Assembly (NCBI GenBank): GCA_037013495.1
Contig: CM072808.1
Span: forward strand, 4,751,319-4,815,318
Direction of reading: 5' to 3'
Source: Hippophae tibetana
Taxonomy: Eukaryota; Streptophyta; Magnoliopsida; Rosales; Elaeagnaceae
Length of the DNA: 64,000 bases
Positions 12,101 through 26,386 of this stretch are shown here, one piece after another; position 1 is the first letter of the stretch, and every line of letters begins with the position of its first letter. A model generated the notes under the pieces. That model saw only the letters and a program-made list of their open reading frames with translations. It searched no databases and had not been told where the DNA came from. The position numbers and the translations under genes were made by a program.

Positions 12101-14415
12101 CAATATGCCTTGGTCTCACGAGGAAAATCGTTTTTGTACCCAAATAACATCGTTTACATCACTTATATAGTGTTTAAAGTTTTTCACGCACCATTTTCAT
12201 TTTACTTACTTTCGGTTTAATTCAATAGAGCTATAAAGGAGATATTTGTGCCGACCTAGGGTTGTTTATTTATATTTTCAATCAATCTCTATTATTCAAA
12301 AAAAATAGAGAAGAGAAAAAGAAAGGGAATGTTGTTTAAATTTTCAAAAACAAAAACAGATTTGGTAATACATGAGTTACAACTTTCAACCGAGATAACT
12401 TTTGACTCGGGTATTGCAATGACTATTATAATATATCAAATCGAAGATCGTATCAAATTACACAATATGCCTTGGTCTCACGAGGAAAATATTTTTGTAC
12501 CCAAATAATATCGTTTACATCACTTATATAGTGTTTAAAGTTTTTCACGCACCATTTTCATTTTACTTACTTTCGGTTTAATTCAATAGAGCTATAAAGG
12601 AGATATTTGTGCCGACCTAGGGTTGTTTATTTATATTTTCAATCAATCTCTATTATTCAAAAAAAATAGAGAAGAGAAAAAGAAAGGGAATGTTGTTTAA
12701 ATTTTCAAAAACAAAAACAGATTTGGTAATACATGAGTTACAACTTTCAACCGAGATAACTTTTGACTCGGGTATTGCAATGACTATTATAATATATCAA
12801 ATCGAAGATCGTATCAAATTACACAATATGCCTTGGTCTCACGAGGAAAATCTTTTTGTACCCAAATAATATCGTTTACATCACTTATATAGTGTTTAAA
12901 GTTTTTGACGCACCATTTTCATTTTACTTACTTTCGGTTTAATTCAATAGAGCTATAAAGGAGATATTTGTGCCGACCTAGGGTTGTTTATTTATATTTT
13001 CAATCAATCTCTATTATTAAAAAAAATAGAGAAGAGAAAAAGAAAGGGAATGTTGTTCAAATTTTCAAAAACAAGAACACATTTGGTAATATATGAGTTA
13101 CAACTTTCAACCGAGATAACTTTTGACTCGGGTGTCGAAATGACTATTATAATATATCAAATATAAGATCGTATCAAATTACACAATATGCATTGGGCTC
13201 GTAGGGAAAATCGTTTTTGTATGCAAATAACATCGTTTACAACACTTAAATAGTGTTTAAAGTTTGTGACGCACCATTTTTATTTTACTTACTTCCGATT
13301 TAATTCAATAGAGCTATAAAGGAGATATTGGTGCCGACCTAGGGTTGTTTATTTATATTTTCAATCAATCTCTATTATTCAAAAAAAAATAGAGAAGAGA
13401 AAAAGAAAGGGAATGTTGTTCAAATTTTCATTAAAAAAAACACATTTGGTAATATATGAGTTACAAATTTCAACCGAGATAAGTTTTGACTCGGGTATCG
13501 GAATGACAATTATAATATATCAAATCGAAGCTCGTATCAAATTACACAATATTCCTTGGTCTCACGTGGAAAATCGTTTTGTACCCAAATAATATCGGTT
13601 ACATCATTTATAGAGTGTTTAAAGTTTTTGACGCACCATTTTCATTTTACTTACTTCCGATTTAATTCAATAGGGCTATAAAGGAGATATTGGTGCGGAC
13701 CTAGGGTTGTTTATTTATATTTTCAATCAATCTCTATTATTCAAAAAAAAAATAGAGAAGAGAAAAAGAAAGGGAATGTTGTTCAAATTTTCAAAAACAA
13801 GAACACATTTGGTAATATATGAGTTACAACTTTCAACCGAGATAACTTTTGACTCGGGTATCGAAATGACTATTATAATATATCAAATTAAAGCTCGTAT
13901 CAAATTACACAATATGCATTGGTCTTACGAGGAAAATCGTTTTGTACCCAAATAATATCATTTACATCACTTATATAGTGTTTACGGTTTTTGACGTACC
14001 ATTTTCATTTTACTTACTTCCGATTTAATTCAATAGAGCTATAAAGAAGATATTGGTGCCGACCTAGGGTTGTTTATTTATATTTTCAATCAATCTCTAT
14101 TATTCAAAAAACAAATAGAGAAGAGAAAAAGAAAGGGAATGTTGTTCAAATTTTCATTAACAAAAACACATTTTATAAATATGAGTTACAACTTTCAGCG
14201 GAGATAACTTTGGACCCGGGTATCGAAACGACTATTATAATATATCAAATATAAGATCGTATCAAATTACACAATATGCATTGGGCTCGTAAGGAAAATC
14301 GTTTTTGTACACAAATAACATCGTTTACAACACTTAAATAGTGTTTAAAGTTTTTGACGCACCATTTTACGTAATTCCGGTTTAATTCAATGGAACTATA
14401 AAGGAGATATTGGTG
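6113..14415 (+). repeat. 8-monomer HOR, 2888 bp, two complete copies plus seven monomers
   Basis: Copies start at 6113, 9001 and 11889. The order is A*, A, A, B, E', C, D, E. The third copy runs to D and then continues at 14416 with a different type A-like monomer (TTCAACAACAAAAACAG). Complete copies are almost identical: the one substitution I noticed is G at 11499 where 8611 has C. In the third copy, monomer C has one extra A in its A-tract near 13742, which shifts spacing to 2889 and accidentally opens a longer reading frame. The similarity shows homogenisation at the level of the whole 2.9-kb unit. Confidence 0.9.
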
Positions 14416-17400
14416 CCGACCTAGGGTTGTTTATTTATATTTTCAATCAATCTCTATTATTCAAAAAAAAATAGAGAACAGAAAAAGAAAGGGAATGTTG
14501 TTTAAATTTTCAACAACAAAAACAGATTTGGTAATATATGAGTTACAACTTTCAACCGAGATAACTTTTGACTCGGGTATTGCAATGACTATTATAATAT
14601 ATCAAATCGAAGATCGTATCAAATTACACAATATGCCTTGGTCTCACGAGGAAAATCTTTTTGTACCCAAATAATATCGTTTACATCACTTATATAGTGT
14701 TTAAAGTTTTTGACGCACCATTTTCATTTTACTTACTTTCGGTTTAATTCAATAGAGCTATAGAGGAGATATTTGTGCCGACCTAGGGTTGTTTATTTAT
14801 ATTTTCAATCAATCTCTATTATTCAAAAAAAATAGAGAAGAGAAAAAGAAAGGGAATGTTGTTCAAATTTTCAAAAACAAGAACACATTTGGTAATATAT
14901 GAGTTACGACTTTCAACCGAGATAACTTTTGACTCGGGTGTCGAAATGACTATTATAATATATCAAAAATAAGATGGTATCAAATTACACAATATGCATT
15001 GGGCTCGTAAGGAAAATCGTTTTTGTATGCAAATAACATCGTTTACAACACTTAAATAGTGTTTAAAGTTTTTGACGCACCATTTTCATTTTACTTACTT
15101 CCGATTTAATTCAATAGAGCTATAAAGGAGATATTGGTGCCGACCTAGGGTTGTTTATTTATATTTTCAATCAATCTCTATTATTCAAAAAAAATAGAGA
15201 AGAGAAAAAGAAAGGGAATATTGTTCAAATTTTCAAAAACAAGAACACATTTGGTAATATATGAGTTACAAATTTCAACCGAGATAACTTTTGACTCGGG
15301 TATCGGAATGACAATTATAATATATCAAATCGAAGCTCGTATCAAATTACACAATATTCCTTGGTCTCACGTGGAAAATCGTTTTGTACACAAATAATAT
15401 CGTTTACATCATTTATAGAGTGTTTAAAGTTTTTGACGCACCATTTTCATTTTACTTACTTCCGATTTAATTCAATAGGGCTATAAAGGAGATATTGGTG
15501 CCGACCTAGGGTGGTTTATTTATATTTTCAATCAATCTCTATTATTCAAAAAAAATAGAGAAGAGAAAAAGAAAGGGAATGTTGTTCAAATTTTCAAAAA
15601 CAAGAACACATTTGGTAATATATGAGTTACAACTTTCAACCGAGATAACTTTTGACTCGGGTATCGAAATGACTATTATAATATATCAAATCGAAGATCG
15701 TATCAAATTACACAATATGCCTTGGTCTCACGAGGAAAATCTTTTTGTACCCAAATAATATCGTTTACATCACTTATATAGTGTTTAAAGTTTTTGACGC
15801 ACCATTTTCATTTTACTTACTTTCGGTTTAATTCAATAGAGCTATAAAGGAGATATTTGTGCCGACCTAGGGTTGTTTATTTATATTTTCAATCAATCTC
15901 TATTATTAAAAAAAATAGAGAAGAGAAAAAGAAAGGGAATGTTGTTCAAATTTTCAAAAACAAGAACACATTTGGTAATATATGAGTTACAACTTTCAAC
16001 CGAGATAACTTTTGACTCGGGTGTCGAAATGACTATTATAATATATCAAATATAAGATCGTATCAAATTACACAATATGCATTGGGCTCGTAGGGAAAAT
16101 CGTTTTTGTATGCAAATAACATCGTTTACAACACTTAAATAGTGTTTAAAGTTTGTGACGCACCATTTTTATTTTACTTACTTCCGATTTAATTCAATAG
16201 AGCTATAAAGGAGATATTGGTGCCGACCTAGGGTTGTTTATTTATATTTTCAATCAATCTCTATTATTCAAAAAAAAATAGAGAAGAGAAAAAGAAAGGG
16301 AATGTTGTTCAAATTTTCATTAAAAAAAACACATTTGGTAATATATGAGTTACAAATTTCAACCGAGATAAGTTTTGACTCGGGTATCGGAATGACAATT
16401 ATAATATATCAAATCGAAGCTCGTATCAAATTACACAATATTCCTTGGTCTCACGTGGAAAATCGTTTTGTACCCAAATAATATCGGTTACATCATTTAT
16501 AGAGTGTTTAAAGTTTTTGACGCACCATTTTCATTTTACTTACTTCCGATTTAATTCAATAGGGCTATAAAGGAGATATTGGTGCGGACCTAGGGTTGTT
16601 TATTTATATTTTCAATCAATCTCTATTATTCAAAAAAAAAATAGAGAAGAGAAAAAGAAAGGGAATGTTGTTCAAATTTTCAAAAACAAGAACACATTTG
16701 GTAATATATGAGTTACAACTTTCAACCGAGATAACTTTTGACTCGGGTATCGAAATGACTATTATAATATATCAAATTAAAGCTCGTATCAAATTACACA
16801 ATATGCATTGGTCTTACGAGGAAAATCGTTTTGTACCCAAATAATATCATTTACATCACTTATATAGTGTTTACGGTTTTTGACGTACCATTTTCATTTT
16901 ACTTACTTCCGATTTAATTCAATAGAGCTATAAAGAAGATATTGGTGCCGACCTAGGGTTGTTTATTTATATTTTCAATCAATCTCTATTATTCAAAAAA
17001 CAAATAGAGAAGAGAAAAAGAAAGGGAATGTTGTTCAAATTTTCATTAACAAAAACACATTTTATAAATATGAGTTACAACTTTCAGCGGAGATAACTTT
17101 GGACCCGGGTATCGAAACGACTATTATAATATATCAAATATAAGATCGTATCAAATTACACAATATGCATTGGGCTCGTAAGGAAAATCGTTTTTGTACA
17201 CAAATAACATCGTTTACAACACTTAAATAGTGTTTAAAGTTTTTGACGCACCATTTTACATAATTCCGGTTTAATTCAATGGAACTATAAAGGAGATATT
17301 GGTGCCGACCTAGGGTTGTTTATTTATATTTTCAATCAATCTCTATTATTCAAAAAAAAATAGAGAACAGAAAAAGAAAGGGAATGTTGTTTAAATTTTC

Positions 17401-18389
17401 AACAACAAAAACAGATTTGGTAATATATGAGTTACAACTTTCAACCGAGATAACTTTTGACTCGGGTATTGCAATGACTATTATAATATATCAAATCGAA
17501 GATCGTATCAAATTACACAATATGCCTTGGTCTCACGAGGAAAATCTTTTTGTACCCAAATAATATCGTTTACATCACTTATATAGTGTTTAAAGTTTTT
17601 GACGCACCATTTTCATTTTACTTACTTTCGGTTTAATTCAATAGAGCTATAGAGGAGATATTTGTGCCGACCTAGGGTTGTTTATTTATATTTTCAATCA
17701 ATCTCTATTATTCAAAAAAAATAGAGAAGAGAAAAAGAAAGGGAATGTTGTTCAAATTTTCAAAAACAAGAACACATTTGGTAATATATGAGTTACGACT
17801 TTCAACCGAGATAACTTTTGACTCGGGTGTCGAAATGACTATTATAATATATCAAAAATAAGATGGTATCAAATTACACAATATGCATTGGGCTCGTAAG
17901 GAAAATCGTTTTTGTATGCAAATAACATCGTTTACAACACTTAAATAGTGTTTAAAGTTTTTGACGCACCATTTTCATTTTACTTACTTCCGATTTAATT
18001 CAATAGAGCTATAAAGGAGATATTGGTGCCGACCTAGGGTTGTTTATTTATATTTTCAATCAATCTCTATTATTCAAAAAAAATAGAGAAGAGAAAAAGA
18101 AAGGGAATATTGTTCAAATTTTCAAAAACAAGAACACATTTGGTAATATATGAGTTACAAATTTCAACCGAGATAACTTTTGACTCGGGTATCGGAATGA
18201 CAATTATAATATATCAAATCGAAGCTCGTATCAAATTACACAATATTCCTTGGTCTCACGTGGAAAATCGTTTTGTACACAAATAATATCGTTTACATCA
18301 TTTATAGAGTGTTTAAAGTTTTTGACGCACCATTTTCATTTTACTTACTTCCGATTTAATTCAATAGGGCTATAAAGGAGATATTGGTG
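12973..18389 (+). repeat. Variant 8-monomer HOR, 2889 bp: B-E'-C-D-A"-B"-E-X
   Basis: The first copy is 12973-15861. The second starts at 15862 and matches for seven monomers to 18389. A" has TTCAACAACAAAAACAG with a TATATGAG core. B" has TTACGACTT and CAAAAATAAGATGG. The E of this unit has GGGAATATTGTTC. The last monomer of copy 1 (15501, GGTGGTTTATT) appears chimeric: a B/C-like first part and an A-like second part. In copy 2 it is replaced by a C-like monomer at 18390 with CACTTATGTATTG. One change seen between copies is TACGTAATTCC versus TACATAATTCC near 17256. The first four monomers are shared with the preceding 8-mer, so this block overlaps it. Confidence 0.82.
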
Positions 18390-21300
18390 CCGACCTAGGG
18401 TTGTTTATTTATATTTTCAATCAATCTCTATTATTCAAAAAAAATAGAGAAGAGAAAAAGAAAGGGAATGTTGTTCAAATTTTCAAAAACAAGAACACAT
18501 TTGGTAATATATGAGTTACAACTTTCAACCGAGATAACTTTTGACTCGGGTATCGAAATGACTATTATAATATATCAAATCAAAGCTCGTATCAAATTAC
18601 ACAATATGCATTGGTCTTACGAGGAAAATCGTTTTGTACCCAAATAATATCATTTACATCACTTATGTATTGTTTAAGGTTTTTGACGTACCATTTTCAT
18701 TTTACTTACTTCCGATTTAATTCAATAGAGCTATAAAGAAGATATTGGTGCCGACCTAGGGTTGTTTATTTATATTTTCAATCAATCTCTATTATTCAAA
18801 AAACAAATAGAGAAGAGAAAAAGAAAGGGAATGTTGTTCAAATTTTCATTAACAAAAACACATTTTATAAATATGAGTTACAACTTTCAACGGAGATAAC
18901 TTTGGACCCGGGTATCGAAACGACTATTATAATATATCAAATATAAGATCGTATCAAATTACACAATATGCATTGGGCTCGTAAGGAAAATCGTTTTTGT
19001 ACACAAATAACATCGTTTACAACACTTAAATAGTGTTTAAAGTTTTTGACGCACCATTTTACGTAATTCCGGTTTAATTCAATGGAACTATAAAGGAGAT
19101 ATTGGTGCCGACCTATGGTTGTTTATTTATATTTTCAATCAATCTCTATTATTCAAAAAAAAATAGAGAAGAGAAAAAGAAAGGGAATGTTGTTTAAATT
19201 TTCAAAAACAAAAACAGATTTGGTAATATATGAGTTACTTACTTTCAACCGAGATAACTTTTGACTCGGGTGTCGAAATGACTATTATAATATATCAAAT
19301 CGCAGATCGTATCAAATTACACAATATGCCTTGGTCTCACAAGGAAAATGTTTTTGTATGCAAATAACATCGTTTACAACACTTAAATAGTGTTTAAAGT
19401 TTTTGACGCACCATTTTCATTTTACTTACTTTCGGTTTAATTCAATAGAGCTATAGAGGAGATATTTGTGCCGACCTAGGGTTGTTTATTTATATTTTCA
19501 ATCAATCTCTATTATTCAAAAAAAAATAGAGAAGAGAAAAAGAAAGGGAATGTTGTTCAAATTTTCAAAAACAAGAACACATTTGGTAATATATGAGTTA
19601 CGACTTTCAACCGAGATAACTTTTGACTCGGGTATTGCAATGACTATTATAATATATCAAATCGAAGATCGTATCAAATTACACAATATTCCTTGGTCTC
19701 ACGAGGAAAATCTTTTTGTACGCAAATAATATCGTTTACATCACTTATATAGTGTTTAAAGTTTTTGACGCACCATTTTCATTTTACTTACTTTCGGTTT
19801 AATTCAATAGAGCTATAGAGGAGATATTTGTGCCGACCTAGGGTTGTTTATTTATATTTTCAATCAATCTCTATTATTCAAAAAAAAATAGAGAAGAGAA
19901 AAAGAAAGGGAATGTTGTTTAAATTTTCAAAAACAAAAACAGATTTGGTAATATATGAGTTACTTACTTTCAACCGAGATAACTTTTGACTCGGGTGTCG
20001 AAATGACTATTATAATATATCAAATCGAAGATCGTATCAAATTACACAATATGCCTTGGTCTCACGAGGAAAATCTTTTTGTACCCAAATAATATCGTTT
20101 ACAACACTTAAATAGTGTTTAAAGTTTTTGACGCACCATTTTCATTTTACTTACTTTCGGTTTAATTCAATAGAGCTATAGAGGAGATATTGGTGCCGAC
20201 CTAGGATTGTTTATTTATATTTTCAATCAATCTCTATTATTCAAAAAAAAATAGAGAAGAGAAAAAGAAAGGGAATGTTGTTCAAATTTTCAAAAACAAG
20301 AACACATTTGGTAATATATGAGTTACAACTTTCAACGGATATAACTTTTGACTCGGGTATCGAAATGACAATTATAATATATCAAATCGAAGCTCGTATC
20401 AAATTACACAATATTCCTTGGTCTCACGAGGAAAATATTTTTGTACCCAAATAATATCGTTTACATCACTTATATAGTGTTTAAAGTTTTTGACGCACCA
20501 TTTTCATTTTACTTACTTTCGGTTTAATTCAATAGAGCTATAGAGGAGATATTTGTGCCGACCTGGGGTTGTTTATTTATAATTTCAATCAATCTCTATT
20601 ATTCAAAAAAAATAGAGAAGAGAAAAAGAAAGGGAATGTTGTTCAAATTTTCAAAAACAAGAACACATTTGGTAATATATGAGTTACAACTTTCAACCGA
20701 GATAACTTTTGACTCGGGTGTCGAAATGACTATTATAATATATCAAATATAAGATCGTATCAAATTACACAATATGCATTGGGCTCGTTAGGAAAATCGT
20801 TTTTGTATGCAAATAACATCGTTTACAACACTTAAATAGTGTTTAAAGTTTTTGACGCACCATTTTTATTTTACTTACTTCCGATTGAATTCAATAGAGC
20901 TATAAAGGAGATATTGGTGCCGACCTAGAGTTGTTTATTTATATTTTCAATCAATCTCTATTATTCAAAAAAAATAGAGAAGAGAAAAAGAAAGGGAATA
21001 TTGTTCAAATTTTCAAAAACAAGAACACATTTGGTAATATATGAGTTACAAATTTCAACCGAGATAACTTTTGACTCGGGTATCGGAATGACAATTATAA
21101 TATATCAAATCGAAGCTCGTATCAAATTACACAATATTCCTTGGTCTCACGTGGAAAATCGTTTTGTACACAAATAATATCGTTTACATCATTTATAGAG
21201 TGTTTAAAGTTTTTGACGCACCATTTTGATTTTACTTACTTCCGATTTAATTCAATAGGGCTATAAAGGAGATATTGGTGCCGACCTACGGTTGTTTATT

Positions 21301-23446
21301 TATATTTTCAATCAATCTCTATTATTCAAAAAAAATAGAGAAGAGAAAAAGAAAGGGAATATTGTTCAAATTTTCAAAAACAAGAACACATTTGGTAATA
21401 TATGAGTTACAAATTTCAACCGAGATAACTTTTGACTCGGGTATCGGAATGACAATTATAATATATCAAATCGAAGCTCGTATCAAATTACACAATATTC
21501 CTTGGTCTCACGTGGAAAATCGTTTTGTACACAAATAATATCGTTTACATCATTTATAAAGTGTTTAAAGTTTTTGACGCACCATTTTCATTTTACTTAC
21601 TTCCGATTTAATTCAATAGGGCTATAAAGGAGATATTGGTTCCGACCTAGGGTTGTTTATTTATATTTTCAATCAATCTCTATTATTCAAAAAAAAATAG
21701 AGAAGAGAAAAAGAAAGGGAATGTTGTTCAAATTTTCAAAAACAAGAACACATTTGGTAATATATGAGTTACAACTTTCAACCGAGATAACTTTTGACTC
21801 GGGTATCGAAATGACTATTATAATATATCAAATCAAAGCTCGTATCAAATTACACAATATGCATTGGTCTTACGAGGAAAATCGTTTTGTACCCAAATAA
21901 TATCATTTACATCACTTATGTATTGTTTAAGGTTTTTGACGTACCATTTTCATTTTACTTACTTCCGATTTAATTCAATAGAGCTATAAAGAAGATATTA
22001 GTGCCGACCTAGGGTTGTTTATTTATATTTTCAATCAATCTCTATTATTCAAAAAACAAATAGAGAAGAGAAAAAGAAAGGGAATGTTGTTTAAATTTTC
22101 ATTAACAAAAACACATTTTATAAATATGAGTTACAACTTTCAACGGAGATAACTTTGGACCCGGGTAACGAAACGACTATTATAATATATCAAATATAAG
22201 ATCGTATTAAATTACACAATATGCATTGGGCTCGTAAGGAAAATCGTTTTTGTACACAAATAACATCGTTTACAACACTTAAATAGTGTTTAAAGTTTTT
22301 GACGCACCATTTTACGTAATTCCGGTTTAATTCAATGGAACTATAAAGGAGATATTGGTGCCGACCTAGGGTTGTTTATTTATATTTTCAATCAATCTCT
22401 ATTATTCAAAAAAAAATAGAGAAGAGAAAAAGAAAGGGAATGTTGTTTAAATTTTCAAAAACAAAAACAGATTTGGTAATATATGAGTTACAACTTTCAA
22501 CCGAGATAACTTTTGACTCGGGTGTCGAAATGACTATTATAATATATCAAATCGAAGATCGTATCAAATTACACAATATGCCTTGGTCTCACGAGGAAAA
22601 TCTTTTTGTATGCAAATAACATCGTTTACAACACTTAAATAGTGTTTAAAGTTTTTTACGCACCATTTTCATTTTACTTACTTTCGGTTTAATTCAATAG
22701 AGCTATAAAGGAGATATTTGTGCCGACCTAGGGTTGTTTATTTATATTTTCAATCAATCTCTATTATTCAAAAAAAAATAGAGAAGAGAAAAAGAAAGGG
22801 AATGTTGTTCAAATTTTCAAAAACAAGAACACATTTGGTAATATATGAGTTACGACTTTCAACCGAGATAACTTTTGACTCGGGTATCGAAATGACAATT
22901 ATAATATATCAAATCGAAGCTCGTATCAAATTACACAATATTCCTTGGTCTCACGTGGAAAATCGTTTTGTACCCAAATAATATCGTTTACATCATTTAT
23001 ATAGTGTTTAAAGTTTTTGACGCACCATTTTCATTTTACTTACTTTCGGTTTAATTCAATAGAGCTATAAAGGAGATATTTGTGCCGACCTAGGGTTGTT
23101 TATTTATATTTTCAATCAATCTCTATTATTCAAAAAAAATAGAGAAGAGAAAAAGAAAGGGAATGTTGTTCAAATTTTCAAAAACAAGAACACATTTGGT
23201 AATATATGAGTTACAACTATCAACCGAGATAACTTTTGACTCGGGTGTCGAAATGACTATTATAATATATCAAATATAAGATCGTATCAAATTACACAAT
23301 ATGCATTGGGCTCGTAAGGAAAATCGTTTTTGTATGCAAATAACATCGTTTACAACACTTAAAAAGTGTTTAAAGTTTTTGACGCACCAATTTCATTTTA
23401 CTTACTTCCAATTTAATTCAATAGAGCTATAAAGGAGATATTGGTG
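18390..23446 (+). repeat. Mosaic satellite stretch without a clean HOR
   Basis: Fourteen monomers occur here: C', D, A5', P, A5', Q-like, B, E, E, C', D, A6, P', B. Local similarities exist, such as C'-D at 18390 and 21642 and consecutive E monomers at about 20918 and 21280, but no constant period repeats across the block. Several monomers carry private changes in the CCTAGGGTTG landmark: CTATGG near 19115, CTAGGATTG near 20202, CTGGGG near 20563, CTAGAG near 20927 and CTACGG near 21287. Higher divergence than the neighbouring HORs suggests an older segment not recently homogenised. Confidence 0.75.
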
Positions 23447-26228
23447 CCGACCTAGGGTTGTTTATTTATATTTTCAATCAATCTCTATTATTCAAAAAAA
23501 AATAGAGAAGAGAAAAAGAAAGGGAATGTTGTTCAAATTTTCAAAAACAAGAACACATTTGGTAATATATGAGTTACAACTTTCAACGGATATAACTTTT
23601 GACTCGGGTATCGAAATGACAATTATAATATATCAAATCGAAGCACGTATCAAATTACACAATATTCCTTGGTCTCACGTGGAAAATCGGTTTGTACCCA
23701 AATAATATCGTTTACATCATTTATATAGTGTTTAAGGTTTTTGACGTACCATTTTCATTTTACGTAATTCCGGTTTAATTCAATGGAACTATAAAGGAGA
23801 TATTGGTGCCGACCTAGGGTTTTTTATTTATATTTTCAATCAATCTCTATTATTCAAAAAAAAAATAGAGAAGAGAAAAAGAAAGGGAATGTTGTTTAAA
23901 TTTTCAAAAAAAAAACAGATTTGGTAATACATGAGTTACAACTTTCAACCGAGATAACTTTTGACTCGGGTATTGCAATGACTATTATAATATATCAAAT
24001 CGAAGATCGTATCAAATTACACAATATGCCTTGGTCTCACGGGGAAAATCTTTTTGTACCCAAATAATATCGTTTACATCACTTATATAGTGTTTAAGGT
24101 TTTTGACGTACCATTTTCATTTTACTTACTTCCGATTTAATTCAATAGAGCTATAAAGAAGATATTGGTGCCGACCTAGGGTTGTTTATTTATATTTTCA
24201 ATCAATCTCTATTATTCAAAAAAAATAGGGAAGAGAAAAAGAAAGGGAATGTTGTTCAAATTTTCAAAAACAAGAACACATTTGGTAATATATGAGTTAC
24301 AAATTTCAACCGAGATAACTTTTGACTCATTTATCGAAATAACTATTATAATATATCAAATCAAAGCTCGTATCAAATTACACAATATGCATTGGTCTTA
24401 CGAGGAAAATCGTTTTGTACCCAAATAATATCATTTACATCACTTATATAGTTTTTAAGGTTTTTGACGTACCATTTTCATTTTACTTACTTCCGATTTA
24501 ATTCAATAGAGCTATAAAGAAGATATTGGTGCCGACCTAGGGTTGTTTATTTATATTTTCAATCAATCTCTATTATTCAAAAAAAAATAGAGAAGAGAAA
24601 AAGAAAGGGAATGTTGTTCAAATTTTCAAAAACAAGAACACATTTGGTAATATATGAGTTACAACTTTCAACGGATATAACTTTTGACTCGGGTATCGAA
24701 ATGACAATTATAATATATCAAATCGAAGCACGTATCAAATTACACAATATTCCTTGGTCTCACGTGGAAAATCGGTTTGTACCCAAATAATATCGTTTAC
24801 ATCATTTATATAGTGTTTAAGGTTTTTGACGTACCATTTTCATTTTACGTAATTCCGGTTTAATTCAATGGAACTATAAAGGAGATATTGGTGCCGACCT
24901 AGGGTTTTTTATTTATATTTTCAATCAATCTCTATTATTCAAAAAAAAAATAGAGAAGAGAAAAAGAAAGGGAATGTTGTTTAAATTTTCAAAAACAAAA
25001 ACAGATTTGGTAATACATGAGTTACAACTTTCAACCGAGATAACTTTTGACTCGGGTATTGCAATGACTATTATAATATATCAAATCGAAGATCGTATCA
25101 AATTACACAATATGCCTTGGTCTCACGGGGAAAATCTTTTTGTACACAAATAATATCGTTTACATCACTTATATAGTGTTTAAGGTTTTTGACGTACCAT
25201 TTTCATTTTACTTACTTCCGATTTAATTCAATAGAGCTATAAAGAAGATATTGGTGCCGACCTAGGGTTGTTTATTTATATTTTCAATCAATCTCTATTA
25301 TTCAAAAAAAATAGGGAAGAGAAAAAGAAAGGGAATGTTGTTCAAATTTTCAAAAACAAGAACACATTTGGTAATATATGAGTTACAAATTTCAACCGAG
25401 ATAACTTTTGACTCGTTTATCGAAATAACTATTATAATATATCAAATCAAAGCTCGTATCAAATTACACAATATGCATTGGTCTTACGAGGAAAATCGTT
25501 TTGTACCCAAATAATATCATTTACATCACTTATATAGTTTTTAAGGTTTTTGACGTACCATTTTCATTTTACTTACTTCCGATTTAATTCAATAGAGCTA
25601 TAAAGAAGATATTGGTGCCGACCTAGGGTTGTTTATTTATATTTTCAATCAATCTCTATTATTCAAAAAAAAATAGAGAAGAGAAAAAGAAAGGGAATGT
25701 TGTTCAAATTTTCAAAAACAAGAACACATTTGGTAATATATGAGTTACAACTTTCAACGGATATAACTTTTGACTCGGGTATCGAAATGACAATTATAAT
25801 ATATCAAATCGAAGCACGTATCAAATTACACAATATTCCTTGGTCTAACGTGGAAAATCGTTTTGTACCCAAATAATATCGTTTACATCATTTATATAGT
25901 GTTTAAGGTTTTTGACGTACCATTTTCATTTTACGTAATTCCGGTTTAATTCAATGGAACTATAAAGGAGATATTGGTGCCGACCTAGGGTTGTTTATTT
26001 ATATTTTCAATCAATCTCTATTATTCAAAAAAAAAAATAGAGAAGAGAAAAAGAAAGGGAAAGTTGTTTAAATTTTCAAAAACAAAAACAGATTTGGTAA
26101 TACATGAGTTACAACTTTCAACCGAGATAACTTTTGACTCGGGTATTGCAATGACTATTATAATATATCAAATCGAAGATCGTATCAAATTACACAATAT
26201 GCCTTGGTCTCACGAGGAAAATCTTTTT
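23447..26228 (+). repeat. 3-monomer HOR, about 1085 bp, ending at the LTR insertion
   Basis: Copies start at 23447, 24532 and 25618 with the order Q'', A7, R. Q'' has CAACGGATATAAC, GAAGCACG and a D-like 3' end (TACGTAATTCCGG, CAATGGAAC). A7 has CTAGGGTTTTTTATT and CACGGGGAAAA. R has a CTCATTTATCG or CTCGTTTATCG variant and AGGGAAGAG. The third copy holds Q'' (25618) and then an A-like monomer (25980) that differs from A7: it has CTAGGGTTGTTT, GGGAAAGTTG and CACGAGGAAAA. That monomer is interrupted at 26233 by the LTR. Confidence 0.85.
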
Positions 26229-26233
26229 GTACC
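26229..26233 (+). repeat. Left target-site duplication GTACC
   Basis: GTACC immediately precedes the TGATGAG end of the inserted element. An identical GTACC follows its CTCATCA end at 28238-28242. The uninterrupted satellite reads TTTTTGTACCCAAATAAT, so removing one GTACC and the element restores a normal monomer. Confidence 0.93.
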
Positions 26234-26240
26234 TGATGAG
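26234..26240. repeat. LTR terminal inverted repeat, left arm
   Basis: TGATGAG, complementary to CTCATCA at 28231-28237. On the minus strand this is the 3' end of the LTR (U5 end). The next base inward breaks the symmetry. Confidence 0.85.
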
Positions 26241-26380
26241 CAAAAACCGGCATCGCCGATTCTTGCCAATACTTTGGTTTTAATATTTATAAAACTCTCG
26301 CAAGTGCACGAATCATTTCGAAGAAAATGATAAGTATACTCCCAAGGTCGATCTAAGGAAGGAATGTATGTGGTTTTTAA

Positions 26381-26386
26381 TTTATT
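26381..26386 (-). promoter_or_regulatory. Candidate AATAAA polyadenylation signal in the LTR
   Basis: TTTATT on the + strand reads AATAAA on minus, about 150 bp before the 3' end of the LTR. The LTR is AT-rich, so chance occurrences are expected; another lies at 26692-26697. It is offered only as a position to test. Confidence 0.25.

Larger units (their letters stand above)
1..26228 (+). repeat. 361-bp satellite array, domain I
   Basis: About 73 head-to-tail copies of one AT-rich monomer occupy this stretch without a gap, all in the same orientation. The landmark CCGACCTAGGGTTG recurs about every 361 bp (for example at 341, 702, 1063, 2505, 4309, 6113, 9001 and 11889). Each monomer then carries, in order, an AT-rich run, a TCTCTATT / A-tract / AATAGAGA dyad, a purine-rich stretch, a CCGAG...CTCGG dyad, an ATATATCAAAT segment and a GTTTAAAGTTTTTGACGCACC segment. 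Types I label A, B, C, D, E, P, Q and R differ from each other at diagnostic positions and recur in fixed orders. There is no coding gene. A long satellite with higher-order structure is typical of centromeric or heterochromatic DNA in plants. That location is inference; the tandem structure is directly visible. Confidence 0.97.
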
